This document shows positions 38,720 through 48,007 of a stretch of DNA of 64,000 nucleotides, in pieces (within the stretch, counting starts at the first letter, position 1; each line of letters opens with the position of its first letter). A program made the translations under genes and the position numbers. Source of the stretch: Sulfurimonas sp. HSL-1656. GTDB lineage: Bacteria > Campylobacterota > Campylobacteria > Campylobacterales > Sulfurimonadaceae. Location of the stretch: contig NZ_CP147915.1 of NCBI RefSeq assembly GCF_039645585.1, forward strand, positions 2,294,001 through 2,358,000, read 5' to 3'. The notes beneath the pieces were generated by a model. That model saw only the letters and a list, made by a program, of their open reading frames with translations, made no database searches and was not told the origin of the DNA.

Positions 38720-39999
38720 ACCTTTTTCAACTCCGCGACCACGGCACGGACATCCGCACCGAGATGACCGCCGGCTTTACGACCTTCCTCGCCATGCTCT
38801 ATATCGTTCCCGTCAACGCCGCGATCCTCAGTGCAGCGGGTCTCCCCTTCGATGCAGTCATTACCGCAACGGCAGTCATGACCATCATCGCTTCCGTCCT
38901 CAACGGCCTCTGGGCCAACACCCCTATAGCCATGAGCGTCGGCATGGGGCTTAACGCCTACTTCAGCTTCGGACTCGTCAAGGGGATGGGGCTGGTGTGG
39001 CAGACGGCGCTGGGGATCGTCTTCCTCTCCGGCATCCTCTATATCCTCATCAGCATCACCCCGCTGCGGCGCTGGATGATCGCAACGATCCCCATCGACG
39101 TCAAACGCGCCGTCAGCGCAGGAATCGGCGCCTTCATCGCCTTTATTGGGATGGAACAGCTCCACCTCATCACGGACAGCCCGGCGACGCTGGTCACCCT
39201 GGGGAACCTCAAAGACCCCCACCTCCTCATCGGCCTTTTCGGCCTCGCTCTGACAATCTTCCTGGTCATCAAGAAAGCCCGCGGGGCCTTTATCCTCTCC
39301 ATCACGCTGACCGCCCTGCTCGCCTGGGCGACTGGGGTGGAGCCGATGCCCGGGGCCTTTTTCTCCCTACCCGCCTCCATGGCGCCGATCGCCTTCGAAC
39401 TCGACATCGCTTCGGCCCTGAGCCTCTCGATGGCACCGCTCATCCTCATCTTCCTTATCACCGACCTCTTCGACACCCTCGGCACCCTGACCGGGGTGGG
39501 GATGCGCGCGAACCTCTTTCACGGCAAAGACTCGGTACCCCTGCAGCGCACCATCGAGGCCGATGCGGCGGCGACGATGCTCAGCGGCCTCGCCGGGGTC
39601 ACCAGCACGACCGCGTTCATCGAGAGCGCCGCGGGCGTCGAGGCAGGTGGACGGACGGGACTGACCGCCGTCGTCACCGGGCTGCTTTTCATATTGCCGC
39701 TCTTCTGGCTCCCCTTTTTCCAGGCAATCCCCTCCAACGCCATCTACCCCGTTCTTATCGTTATCGGCGTCATGATGTTCGGGGAACTGCAGCACATCGA
39801 CTATTCGGACGCGGCGGTCAAATACAGCACCTTCCTCATCGTCCTCGGGATGCCGCTCACCTACTCCATCACCGACGGGCTGCTGCTGGGGTCACTCGCC
39901 TACGTCTTTATCCGCCTCATACAGGGGCGTTTCAGACAGATCGATATCGCGATGGGCGTCCTCGCCGCCGTCGCCCTGCTCGTCTTCTTCGTCCTCTAA
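38716..39999 (+). CDS. NCS2-family purine permease (AzgA-like)
   Basis: 427 residues, about 12 membrane helices. 'EMTAGFTTFLAMLYIVPVN' near the N-terminus, 'GMGLNAYFSF', 'KRAVSAGIGAFIAFIGM', 'DLFDTLGTLTGVG', 'SALAGVTSTTAFIESAAGVEAGGRTGLTA'-like signature and 'PVLIVIGVMMF' are typical of the AzgA clade that imports adenine, guanine or hypoxanthine with protons. Coupled to ade. Confidence 0.93.
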   Translation: MNLFQLRDHGTDIRTEMTAGFTTFLAMLYIVPVNAAILSAAGLPFDAVITATAVMTIIASVLNGLWANTPIAMSVGMGLNAYFSFGLVKGMGLVWQTALGIVFLSGILYILISITPLRRWMIATIPIDVKRAVSAGIGAFIAFIGMEQLHLITDSPATLVTLGNLKDPHLLIGLFGLALTIFLVIKKARGAFILSITLTALLAWATGVEPMPGAFFSLPASMAPIAFELDIASALSLSMAPLILIFLITDLFDTLGTLTGVGMRANLFHGKDSVPLQRTIEADAAATMLSGLAGVTSTTAFIESAAGVEAGGRTGLTAVVTGLLFILPLFWLPFFQAIPSNAIYPVLIVIGVMMFGELQHIDYSDAAVKYSTFLIVLGMPLTYSITDGLLLGSLAYVFIRLIQGRFRQIDIAMGVLAAVALLVFFVL

Positions 40000-40001
40000 A
40001 C

Positions 40002-40547
40002 TCAACCGAAAATACGTCTGAGCTCCTCGTCCGTATTGGCGTTGAGCACCACCTTCGGATCGTCGACGTCAACGGCCTCTGCGATACCCGTAGCCTCGAT
40101 CCATGCATCGAGGCGTCCCGCGTCCGAGGCGAGCAGATCGCTTCTCATCACGGCACTGATGCGCTGCGGCGGGGCGCGGTGCCCCTCGAAAAAAGCCGTC
40201 GCCACGGCGCTATTACTCCGGGAGAGTGCCTCGAAGACACGTTTGTCCGGCACGGGGCGGTCCACCTGGCAAAAGTAGAGCTCCGGGGCATCAAGCGTCT
40301 CGAACGCCCTCTTGACGGAGGAGAACATCCCCTCCTCGTACACTTCGTTGCGGATCACCTTCACCCCATCGGGAAGGATGGCACTGATCTGATCAAAGGC
40401 ATGTCCCAGGACGACGGCGACGTCATAGCCGTAGCTGCGCAACTGCCGGATCTGCCGGTTGATCAGGTACTCCCCCTCCACCCTGTACAGTGATTTCAGA
40501 TCAGAGGTGCGGGAGGACCTCCCGGCGGCGAGCAGAACGACCGTCAT
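40002..40547 (-). CDS. mocA: MocA-like molybdenum-cofactor nucleotidyltransferase
   Basis: 181 residues. N-terminal NTP-transferase motif LAAGRSSR (residues 6-13) followed by Lys18; 'VVLGHAFDQI', 'VIRNEVYEEGMFSSVKRAF' and 'CQVDRPVPDKRVFEAL' (acidic metal site). MocA makes the cytosine-dinucleotide form of the cofactor, or a relative's form, for xanthine-dehydrogenase-family enzymes. Last gene of the xdh operon with 4-bp overlap, which supports that role. Confidence 0.82.
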   Translation of the reverse strand: MTVVLLAAGRSSRTSDLKSLYRVEGEYLINRQIRQLRSYGYDVAVVLGHAFDQISAILPDGVKVIRNEVYEEGMFSSVKRAFETLDAPELYFCQVDRPVPDKRVFEALSRSNSAVATAFFEGHRAPPQRISAVMRSDLLASDAGRLDAWIEATGIAEAVDVDDPKVVLNANTDEELRRIFG

Positions 40548-41350
40548 CTCTCCTCCGGCTGCGACAGCGCTTCTTTGATCATGTTGAACGCCACCCGGAG
40601 GCGGTACGCTTGCGTCGAACGGAAACCGCCTGAAGGGTCCGTATCGCTCTCAAGGGCCGCTTTGATCGCCGCATCGTCGTACACACCCCCATCCAACAGG
40701 GCCTCGAGGGTTCTGAAACGGACGGGATTCGGCCCCAGCGAGGCCCCGCTGATACGGAAACCGCCGTGGCCATGCGTCAGGGCGATGCTCACCTTTGCGA
40801 TGTTGAGCCGCTCCCGCGTTCCCGCCTTGCGGTAATACCAGCTCCCCGTCTGCAGCGGGACGGTGACGGCGGTAATAAGCTCATGGTCGAGTTTCGTGCA
40901 TCTGTAGCCGCAGAAGAGCGTTTCAAGCGGCACGCTCCGCTCCCCGTCCTGCGACGTCAGCGTCACCGTAGCCTCCAGCGCCACCAGCGCAGCCGTCAGG
41001 TCGGCCGCAGGCGAGGCGTTGGCGATGTTGCCGCCGACGGTGGCGAGGTTGCGGATCTGGTGCGAGCCGAAGGTTTCGGTACAGGCCGCCAGCAGCGGCA
41101 GGGATGCCCGGACCACATCGCTGCGGAGCAGTTCGTTGAGCGTCACAAGCGCGCCGATCCGCATGTAGTCGCCCTCCACGCTAATGCCCCGCAACTCCTC
41201 CAGGGTGTGTATGTCGATGAGAACAGTTGTTTGGGGCGCATGCCGAAGCTGCAGCGCCGCGTCGGTACTGCCGCAGAGCAGCTGGGCTTCCGGATACTGT
41301 GCCAACAGCGCCGTTGCCTCATCCAGGTTTGCCGCACGCCGATAGTTCAT
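40544..41350 (-). CDS. xdhB: Xanthine dehydrogenase FAD-binding subunit
   Basis: 268 residues. 'AQLLCGSTDAALQLRHAP' and 'TFGSHQIRNLATVGGNIANASPAADLTAAL' (residues ~95-124) are FAD-binding loops of CO-dehydrogenase/xanthine-dehydrogenase medium subunits; C-terminal CODH_FAD_C domain. It passes electrons from the Fe-S subunit to NAD via FAD. ATGA overlaps on both sides. Confidence 0.93.
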   Translation of the reverse strand: MNYRRAANLDEATALLAQYPEAQLLCGSTDAALQLRHAPQTTVLIDIHTLEELRGISVEGDYMRIGALVTLNELLRSDVVRASLPLLAACTETFGSHQIRNLATVGGNIANASPAADLTAALVALEATVTLTSQDGERSVPLETLFCGYRCTKLDHELITAVTVPLQTGSWYYRKAGTRERLNIAKVSIALTHGHGGFRISGASLGPNPVRFRTLEALLDGGVYDDAAIKAALESDTDPSGGFRSTQAYRLRVAFNMIKEALSQPEER

Positions 41351-41790
41351 GACTTTACCTTTACGATGGCCTCGACGATCTTCCGGTAGCCTGTACAGCG
41401 GCAGAGGTTACCGTCAAGGGCCGCCTTGATCGCCTCTTCACTGCGTTCTCCGCCGTGACTGAGGTAGTCGTAGGCGCGCAGGACGAAGCCCGGCGTGCAG
41501 AAGCCGCACTGCACCGCTCCGTGTTCGGCGAAGCTTTCGCGGATCGCTGCCGTCTCTTCTTGCAGCCCCTCGAGCGTCACAACCTCCGCGTCCTGTATCT
41601 GCGGGGCGAGCAGCAGGCAGGCGTTTACGAGTCTGCCGTTCACAAAAAGGCTGCAGGCGCCGCACTCCCCTTCGCCGCAGCCCGCCTTGACCGACGTCAT
41701 TCCCGCCTCGCGCACCAGGTCGAGCACCCGGCTCTCCGGGGCACAGTCAAAGCGGTGGGTGCGGCCGTTGATCGTACACGTTATCTGCAT
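41347..41790 (-). CDS. xdhC: Xanthine dehydrogenase [2Fe-2S] subunit
   Basis: 147 residues. Plant-type ferredoxin cluster 'GCGEGECGACSLFVNGRLVNACL' (~residues 38-60) and second cluster 'CGFCTPGFVLRAYDYL' with 'CRCTGYRKIVEAI' (~99-140). It carries electrons from the molybdenum site to FAD. It overlaps the large subunit gene by 10 bp. The letter follows E. coli xdhABC, not the chaperone called XdhC elsewhere. Confidence 0.93.
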   Translation of the reverse strand: MQITCTINGRTHRFDCAPESRVLDLVREAGMTSVKAGCGEGECGACSLFVNGRLVNACLLLAPQIQDAEVVTLEGLQEETAAIRESFAEHGAVQCGFCTPGFVLRAYDYLSHGGERSEEAIKAALDGNLCRCTGYRKIVEAIVKVKS

Positions 41791-43919
41791 GCTTCCTCCA
41801 CCGTTTCCGGGGTGATCGGCAAAGCGTCAAAAGCGTTTCCGAGGGCATGCCCAAGCGCGTTGGCGACGGCGGCCGCCGGACCGTCCATCGGCAGCTCCCC
41901 CAGCCCCAGCGAAGGAGCTTCCACACCAAGGAAACGCACGGAAATTTCCGGCAGGTCGGGTGCCATCGGCAGCGTATAATCACTGAAACGGGGACTTCGT
42001 ACGCGCCCCGCTTCATACACCAGGCGCTCGAAAAGGGCATACCCGATCCCCTGGGCCACCCCCCCTTCGACCTGCCCCTCCGCCATCATGGGATTGACGA
42101 CCATTCCGACATCGTTGTAGGCGTCGAAACGTACGACCCGGACGCGGTAGTCGACGGGGTCGACTTCCACCTCGGCGATGTAGCATCCCAGTCCGTACGC
42201 CTCGTAGCCGTTGCCGTAAAAGAGGTCTTCATCCCAGAGAATGTCGGCGGGCTGTTCATAGGAGGCCCCGAACTGCTGCGGAGCGCCGCTTTGCCGGTAG
42301 CGCGCCACCGCCTCCCGGTACCCGTCTGGAGTGTCGTAGTCCCCAAGCGCCGTTTTCAGCTTGCCCGCCGCCTGTGCGAGCAGGCGCCCGACGATCATCA
42401 CCGTCCGTGAGGCGACCGTCGGGCCGCTGTCGGCGACTTCGGCGGTATTCGGGGTACGGCAGGAGACCATATCAACGGGGAGGTCCAGTGCATCGGCGAC
42501 GATCTGCGGCAGCGCCGTCAGCGTTCCCTGTCCCATCTCCACGCTCCCGACGCGGATCTCGACGCTGCCGTCCGCCTCCAGGACGATCGAGACGCCGGAA
42601 GCCAGCATGCTCTCCCCGACGCCCGTGTAGCCCGCCCCGTGCATGAAGAGCGCCATCCCGACCCCTCGGTGCGGCGCCGGGGAGTCATAGAGGGCATCAA
42701 AACGACTCTCATTGCGTGCGCTCTCGAACAGATCACGCAGCCGGGCGTGTTCGGCGATCGGCACCCCCGAAACGCCGACCGATCCCGCACCGGGAAGGTT
42801 GCGTTCGCGCACAACTGCCGGCGAGAGGCCGAGCGTGCGGGCGATGTCGTCCATATGGCGCTCGATCCCGAAAAGCACCTGCGGGGCACCGAAACCGCGG
42901 AATGCTCCGTTGGGCGGGGTATTCGTCGCCACGGCGCGGGCGTCGACCCTGATGCAGCCGCAGTCGTAGAAGCCCGCCGCATGCAGAACGCAGCGCGCGA
43001 GGACAACGGGCGAGAGCGTTACATAGGCGCCGCCGTCGATCGTGATATCCACCTCAAGCGCATGAAGTTTACCCGTGGAATCAAAGCGGCTTCTGTAGCG
43101 CAGTTTTGAGGGGTGCCGCTTGGTCGTGTAGGCAATATCCTCTTCACGGTCATAGACGATTTTGACATCCTGCCCCGCCTTCTTGCAGAGCAGGTAGGCG
43201 TAGCCCGCGATCAGGGAGGGGTAATCCTCCTTGCCGCCGAAGCCGCCCCCCGTCGGGGCCTGTTCCACCTCGATCTTCTCGCCGGCCAGCCCTTCCAGCG
43301 CCGCCTCGACGAAGAAGGGGCACTGCATGGAGCCGATGATCTTTACCCTCCCGCCATCAAAGCGCGCCACCATGCTCTGCGGCTCCAGGTAGGCCTGTTC
43401 CTGATGCGGGGTCGTGTAGGTCTTTTCCAGGGTGTACAGCCCTGTCTCATCCGGAGGGTTTCCTTTTACCGTATGAATGGCTTTGAAAACATTGTCATCG
43501 CCGTAGAGCCGCTGTTTGAGTGCCAGGGACTCTTCCATGCTCAGTACCGGCGCCTGCGCGTCGTAGTCGATCATGATGTGGGCCGCCGCCTCGCGGAGCC
43601 GCCGTTTTGAACGGTGTGCCAGCAGCAGGATCGGCTCCCCGATATGCCGGACCCTCGCCTCCGCCAGGAAGGGCTGGTCGTCTGTGAGGACAACGTTGGC
43701 GTTGCGACCCTCGATGTCTCTGTGGTCGACGATGACGATATCGGAAAAGTCGAAAGAGGGGTCAAAAGTGATCGCACTGATCTTTCCGTAGGCGATCTCT
43801 GAGCGGACAACCGCCCCGTACAATCCGTCAAAAGGCAGATCATCCGTATAGCGCAGCGTCCCGTCCGCTTTCGCTGCGGCATCGACACGAACCACACTCT
43901 CGCCTAGCACTCCCATCAC
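41781..43919 (-). CDS. xdhA: Xanthine dehydrogenase molybdenum subunit
   Basis: 712 residues. Moco-binding 'APTGGGFGGKEDYPS', 'PNGAFRGFGAPQ' and 'GSVEMGQGTLTALPQIVADAL', plus catalytic Glu in 'SLGLGELPMDGPAAAVANA' near the C-terminus. Oxidises hypoxanthine and xanthine, or a related N-heterocycle, using water. Purine substrate is inferred from the adjacent adenine deaminase and permease. First gene of the operon xdhA-xdhC-xdhB-mocA. No sulphurase/XdhC-type chaperone is present in the window. Confidence 0.93.
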   Translation of the reverse strand: MMGVLGESVVRVDAAAKADGTLRYTDDLPFDGLYGAVVRSEIAYGKISAITFDPSFDFSDIVIVDHRDIEGRNANVVLTDDQPFLAEARVRHIGEPILLLAHRSKRRLREAAAHIMIDYDAQAPVLSMEESLALKQRLYGDDNVFKAIHTVKGNPPDETGLYTLEKTYTTPHQEQAYLEPQSMVARFDGGRVKIIGSMQCPFFVEAALEGLAGEKIEVEQAPTGGGFGGKEDYPSLIAGYAYLLCKKAGQDVKIVYDREEDIAYTTKRHPSKLRYRSRFDSTGKLHALEVDITIDGGAYVTLSPVVLARCVLHAAGFYDCGCIRVDARAVATNTPPNGAFRGFGAPQVLFGIERHMDDIARTLGLSPAVVRERNLPGAGSVGVSGVPIAEHARLRDLFESARNESRFDALYDSPAPHRGVGMALFMHGAGYTGVGESMLASGVSIVLEADGSVEIRVGSVEMGQGTLTALPQIVADALDLPVDMVSCRTPNTAEVADSGPTVASRTVMIVGRLLAQAAGKLKTALGDYDTPDGYREAVARYRQSGAPQQFGASYEQPADILWDEDLFYGNGYEAYGLGCYIAEVEVDPVDYRVRVVRFDAYNDVGMVVNPMMAEGQVEGGVAQGIGYALFERLVYEAGRVRSPRFSDYTLPMAPDLPEISVRFLGVEAPSLGLGELPMDGPAAAVANALGHALGNAFDALPITPETVEEACR

Positions 43920-44063
43920 GGCCTCCTCGCACGAACGGCTCCCTCCGGAGCCACCTTAAACCATTATGCCCAAACCTTCGCGAAAGCCCCATTAACACTG
44001 CCTTAAACACCTCTTGGATAAAATATCCGACTTTCGTAGAATTACCGATAATTTGGAGAACCA

Positions 44064-44981
44064 ATGAACGAAGCCAAGTACATTTGGATGAACGGCGAAT
44101 TCCTTCCATGGCACGAATCAAAAGTCCACGTACTGTCACACACGCTGCACTACGGCAACGGCGTCATCGAGGGGACCAAGGCGTATAAAACCGACAAGGG
44201 GTACGCCATCTTCCGCCTCAACGACCATACCGAGCGTCTGATCCAGTCGGGCAAAATGGTCCTGCTGAACATCCCCTACAGTGCTGAAGAGCTCAACAAT
44301 GCACAGATCGAGCTGATCCGCAAGAACGAATTCACGGGCGACAACGTCTACCTTCGCCCCTTTTCCTTCCTGGGCTACGGCGTCATGGGCCTCTACCACA
44401 AGGACGCCCCGGTCGAGACGGCCGTCGCTGCGTGGGAGTGGGGCGCCTACCTCGGCGAAGAGGGCATGCGCAAAGGGATCCGCCTCAAGATCTCCTCGTT
44501 CACCCGCCCGGCCAACACCTCCAACATGGGCAAAGCCAAGGCGGTCGCAAACTACCTGAACTCCCAGATGGCCAAGTTCGAAGCGGTCGAGTGCGGTTAC
44601 GACGAAGCCCTGCTGCTTGACGACCAGGGCTACGTCGCCGAAGCGAGCGGCGCGGGCTTTTTCATGGTCCGCGACGGCAAGCTTATCTCGCCGCCGAATG
44701 ACAACTCTCTCGAATCGATCACCCAGAAGACGATTATCGAACTGGCCCAGGATATGGGCTTCGAGGTAATCCGCCGCCGCGTCACCCGCGAAGAGGCCTA
44801 CATCGCCGATGAAGCCTTCCTGACCGGTACCGCCGCGGAGATCACCCCGGTCCGCGAGATCGATGCCCGCATCCTCGGCAACGGCGCCCGCGGCCCGATC
44901 ACGGAAAAACTGCAGAGTGCCTACTTCGACGTCGTCTTCGGACGCAACCCGAATTACACGCACTACCTGACCTACGTCTAA
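44064..44981 (+). CDS. ilvE: Branched-chain amino-acid aminotransferase
   Basis: 305 residues, fold-type IV PLP enzyme. 'SHTLHYGNGVIEGTKAYKT' (residues ~30-48), PLP Lys in 'NMGKAKAVANYLNSQMAK' (~residue 158), 'EASGAGFFMVRDGKL', and 'GTAAEITPVREID'. Last step of Leu/Ile/Val synthesis. GGAG-type ribosome-binding site; 12 bp before the SPFH gene. Confidence 0.95.
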   Translation: MNEAKYIWMNGEFLPWHESKVHVLSHTLHYGNGVIEGTKAYKTDKGYAIFRLNDHTERLIQSGKMVLLNIPYSAEELNNAQIELIRKNEFTGDNVYLRPFSFLGYGVMGLYHKDAPVETAVAAWEWGAYLGEEGMRKGIRLKISSFTRPANTSNMGKAKAVANYLNSQMAKFEAVECGYDEALLLDDQGYVAEASGAGFFMVRDGKLISPPNDNSLESITQKTIIELAQDMGFEVIRRRVTREEAYIADEAFLTGTAAEITPVREIDARILGNGARGPITEKLQSAYFDVVFGRNPNYTHYLTYV

Positions 44982-44993
44982 AGGAACGCAAGC

Positions 44994-46061
44994 ATGGCAA
45001 CAGACATGAACGACTACTTCAACAAGAAAAAAAGCAGCTCCGGCGGCAGCGGCGGCGGGTTCACCCCTCCCAAGCCCCCCAAGATGGAGTTCAACATGGG
45101 CAAAGGCAAATCGGCACTGCTCCTCCTCGGCGTTGTTATCGTCGTTTTCCTGCTGATTGCCAAACCATTCGTCATCATTACCGAAGGCGAACGCGGTATC
45201 CTCGCGACCAACGGGAAGTATGAGCCCAATGCCCTCCTCCCGGGCCTGCACTTCATCATCCCGGTAATCCAGAAGGTCTACCTCGTCGACACGAAAGTTC
45301 GTATCATCAACTACGCCAGCCGCATCGAGCGCGCCGGGGCCGAAGGCGAAGGCCTTGAAGTCCGTCCGGCGATCACCGTCCTCGATAAACGCGGTCTGCC
45401 TGTCTCGATCGAACTGACGGTCCAGTACCGCCTCAACGCCCAGTACGCGGCCCAGACAATCTCCAACTGGGGCTTCACCTGGGAAGAGAAGATCATCAAC
45501 CCCGTCGTACGCGACATCGTGCGTAACGTCGTCGGCCAGTACGAAGCGGAGTCCCTGCCGACGAACCGCAACACCATTGCGAACCAGATCGAACAGGGCA
45601 TCCGCCAGAGTATCGAGGGGCAGGAGAACTCCCCTGCCATCTTCCAGTCGGTGCAGCTGCGTGAGATCGTCCTGCCGCAGAAGGTCAAGGACCAGATCGA
45701 AAGCGTCCAGATCGCCAAGCAGCAGGTCCAGAAGGCCGAGCAGGAGGTCCAGCGCGCGAAGCAGGAAGCCCTCAAACGCGCCGCAGAAGCCCAGGGTAAA
45801 GCCGACGCCGTCCGCATCGAGGCGGAAGGTAAAGCGAATGCGATCAAGATCGAAGCCGACGCGACCGCCCAGGCCAACAAGGTGATCAGCGCGTCGCTCA
45901 CCGGCCAACTCCTGCAGATGGAGCAGATCAAGGTCCAAGGGAAGTTCAACGATGCCCTGCGCGAGAACAAAGACGCGAAGATCTTCCTGACCCCTGGCGG
46001 CTCCACGCCGAACATCTGGGTCGATATGAAAGATCCGCAGAAACAGAGCGCGATCCGCTAA
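44994..46061 (+). CDS. SPFH/prohibitin-family membrane protein
   Basis: 355 residues. Gly/Ser/Lys-rich cytoplasmic head, one membrane helix (KSALLLLGVVIVVFLLIAKPFV, residues ~39-60), an SPFH domain ('EGERGILATNGKYEPNALLPGLHFIIP' onward), then a long Gln/Glu/Lys/Ala coiled coil (~230-320). It resembles HflK/HflC and prohibitins that scaffold FtsH-type proteases. Not confidently HflC. Followed by a terminator-like hairpin. Confidence 0.88.
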   Translation: MATDMNDYFNKKKSSSGGSGGGFTPPKPPKMEFNMGKGKSALLLLGVVIVVFLLIAKPFVIITEGERGILATNGKYEPNALLPGLHFIIPVIQKVYLVDTKVRIINYASRIERAGAEGEGLEVRPAITVLDKRGLPVSIELTVQYRLNAQYAAQTISNWGFTWEEKIINPVVRDIVRNVVGQYEAESLPTNRNTIANQIEQGIRQSIEGQENSPAIFQSVQLREIVLPQKVKDQIESVQIAKQQVQKAEQEVQRAKQEALKRAAEAQGKADAVRIEAEGKANAIKIEADATAQANKVISASLTGQLLQMEQIKVQGKFNDALRENKDAKIFLTPGGSTPNIWVDMKDPQKQSAIR

Positions 46062-46083
46062 GCGCCTCCCTCCCTCCGGAGGG

Positions 46084-46127
46084 TTGAATCAAGCCGGACC
46101 AACCTCCGTTTTGATTCAATCCTTTTT
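46084..46127 (+). terminator. Terminator-like hairpin after SPFH gene
   Basis: TTGAATCAA (46084-46092) pairs with TTGATTCAA (46111-46119), with an inner CGGA/TCCG stem, and is followed by TCCTTTTTCC. Confidence 0.6.
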
Positions 46128-46139
46128 CCTGGAAACAAC

Positions 46140-46820
46140 ATGCAAGAAATTCTCAACCGGGTCGACTGGCAAAAACAGGAACTCCTTCCCGTTATCGTGC
46201 AGGACGTCCATACGAACGAAGTCCTGATGATGGCCTACATGAACCGTGAAGCCCTGAAGCTCTCCCTCGAGACGAAGCTCGCGCATTACTACTCCCGTTC
46301 CAAGCAGCGGCTGTGGAAAAAGGGCGAGAGCAGCGGCCACCTGCAGCACATCAAGCAGTTCCTCATCGACTGCGACGACGACACCCTGCTGCTCAAAGTG
46401 GAACAGGAGGGCGTCGCCTGCCACACCGGCCGCAAATCCTGTTTTTTCACCGAGCTGGACAGCGGCAGCGAGACAATGGCAGTCGAGGTCGACACGACCG
46501 CGGCCTACGGCGTTATCGACACGCTCTACCACACGATCCTCGAGCGCAAGAACGCCGACCCGGAAACGTCCTGGACGGCCAAGCTGCTGAGCAAAGGCGA
46601 AAACACGATCCTGAAAAAGGTCGTCGAAGAGGCCGGGGAGTTCAGTTTCGCCGTCAAGGATAACGACGAGGAGGAGATCGTCTACGAGGCCGCGGACCTC
46701 ACCTACCACGTCCTCGTCGCCCTGGGTTACAAGAACATCTCCCCCGACCGCATCAAGCAGGAACTGGCCCGCCGCTTCGGCATGAGCGGCATCGCGGAAA
46801 AAGCTTCACGCCCTTCATAG
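46140..46820 (+). CDS. hisI: Bifunctional histidine biosynthesis protein HisIE
   Basis: 226 residues. The HisI half (1-~125) has 'VLMMAYMNREALKLSLET', 'YYSRSKQRLWKKGESSGHLQ', metal ligands in 'DCDDDTLLLKVEQEGVACHTGRKSCFF'. The HisE half has 'SWTAKLLSKGENTILKKVVEEAGEF' and 'EEIVYEAADLTYHVLVAL'. It performs the pyrophosphohydrolase and cyclohydrolase steps 2 and 3. Downstream a CCCCGAGG/CCTCCGGGG hairpin and repeat B follow. Confidence 0.96.
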   Translation: MQEILNRVDWQKQELLPVIVQDVHTNEVLMMAYMNREALKLSLETKLAHYYSRSKQRLWKKGESSGHLQHIKQFLIDCDDDTLLLKVEQEGVACHTGRKSCFFTELDSGSETMAVEVDTTAAYGVIDTLYHTILERKNADPETSWTAKLLSKGENTILKKVVEEAGEFSFAVKDNDEEEIVYEAADLTYHVLVALGYKNISPDRIKQELARRFGMSGIAEKASRPS

Positions 46821-46860
46821 TTAAGTGCTATCCCCCGAGGGGACTTCCTCCGGGGCGAGT

Positions 46861-47028
46861 GCTAAGTGAAGCATGTGACGATCCGTCTCTTCTGTCAAGT
46901 CCGAAATGATAATTAGCGTGTCAGTCGGATCACCGGGGAATGGAATGTCCCGAACGCGGCAGCTTGTTGCCCTTTCTTCTTCCCGGTTCGGCTTCTTCTT
47001 TGGGCAAACAAAGAAGAAGGGGAACAAT
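46861..47028. repeat. Dispersed repeat B, copy 2
   Basis: 168-bp version of 36787-37000, same orientation relative to the window, lacking the ~45-bp hairpin insert. It begins with one TAAGTGA unit like copy 1. It lies between convergent hisI and the radical-SAM gene. No coding capacity. Confidence 0.8.
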
Positions 47029-47033
47029 AACCC

Positions 47034-47999
47034 CTAGTATTTCATCCCGATTGTCTTCAGCGCCGCATTGATATGCCGCACCTGCGTATTGCGGTCCCGG
47101 CACCACGCCGGCGCAATGAGGGTGTCGTTGTCGATCCCGGCGGTAATACGCTGCACGGAGACACGCTCGGGCTTCATCTCGATCGCTTTAAGCAGGGTAT
47201 CGAGGTACTCCTCCTCCGTAATCGGCGTAAACTCCCCCCGGGCGTACTCGTTGGCCAGAGCCGTGCGCGTCACCACGTAGAGGGGATGGTACTTCACGGA
47301 GTCAATCCCCCATTCATATGCCTTTGCCGCCGTCTCCAGCATCATTTCCTGCGTTTCGCCCGGCAGCCCGAAAATAAGGTGCCCGCAGACATGCAGCCCC
47401 GCCGCCTTGCTCTTCTTGATCCAGTATTCGACATTGGCGCTGTCATGACCGCGGTTGATCCGCTCGAGGGTCTCGTCGTAGACGGACTGGATGCCGTACT
47501 CGACCCAGATCTCTTTCGTTTTGGCCAACTGTGCAAGGTAGTCGAGCGTCTCGTCGGTGATACTGTCCGAACGTGTCCCGATGCTGAGCCCCACGACGTC
47601 ATCAAACGAGAGCGCTTTGTCATAGAGGGCCTTGAGGGTCTTGAAGGGAGCATAGGTGTTCGTAAAGGACTGGAAATAGACGAGGAACTTCGTCGCCCCG
47701 TATTCGCGACGGAGGCGTTTTGAGAGGACATCGAACTGCTTTTCAAGCTGCTCGAGCTGTTTGGGGAGGTAGGGGTTCTCTTTGCTCTGCAGGTTCAGGT
47801 GGAAACCCTTGAGGGGCTGCACCTTGTCGAGGCTCGGGCTGAAAGAGTCGTTCTCACAGAAGGTGCATCCCCCCCGGGCGACGGTACCGTCGATATTGGG
47901 GCAGGTAAAGCCGGAGATGGAGATGGAGACTTTGAAGACCTTCTCGCCGAATTTCTCCTGGAGATAGGTCCCGAAAGTATAGATCTGCTTCGGCTGCAA
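47034..47999 (-). CDS. TIGR01212-family radical SAM protein
   Basis: 321 residues. Cluster motif is C-x11-C-x2-C ('GFTCPNIDGTVARGGCTFCEN', residues ~28-48), the variant spacing used by the YhcC/TIGR01212 group; then 'YGIQSVYDETLERINRGHD', 'VCGHLIFGLPGET' and 'SVKYHPLYVV'. [4Fe-4S]/SAM enzyme; substrate unknown. 8 bp after purF, same strand. Confidence 0.92.
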   Translation of the reverse strand: MQPKQIYTFGTYLQEKFGEKVFKVSISISGFTCPNIDGTVARGGCTFCENDSFSPSLDKVQPLKGFHLNLQSKENPYLPKQLEQLEKQFDVLSKRLRREYGATKFLVYFQSFTNTYAPFKTLKALYDKALSFDDVVGLSIGTRSDSITDETLDYLAQLAKTKEIWVEYGIQSVYDETLERINRGHDSANVEYWIKKSKAAGLHVCGHLIFGLPGETQEMMLETAAKAYEWGIDSVKYHPLYVVTRTALANEYARGEFTPITEEEYLDTLLKAIEMKPERVSVQRITAGIDNDTLIAPAWCRDRNTQVRHINAALKTIGMKY

Positions 48000-48007
48000 A
48001 CGCGTCC

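Noticed and set aside
44136-45938. 600-codon minus-strand frame across ilvE and the SPFH gene
   Set aside because: Antisense to two well-supported genes; Asp/Val/Arg/Leu-rich low-information protein.
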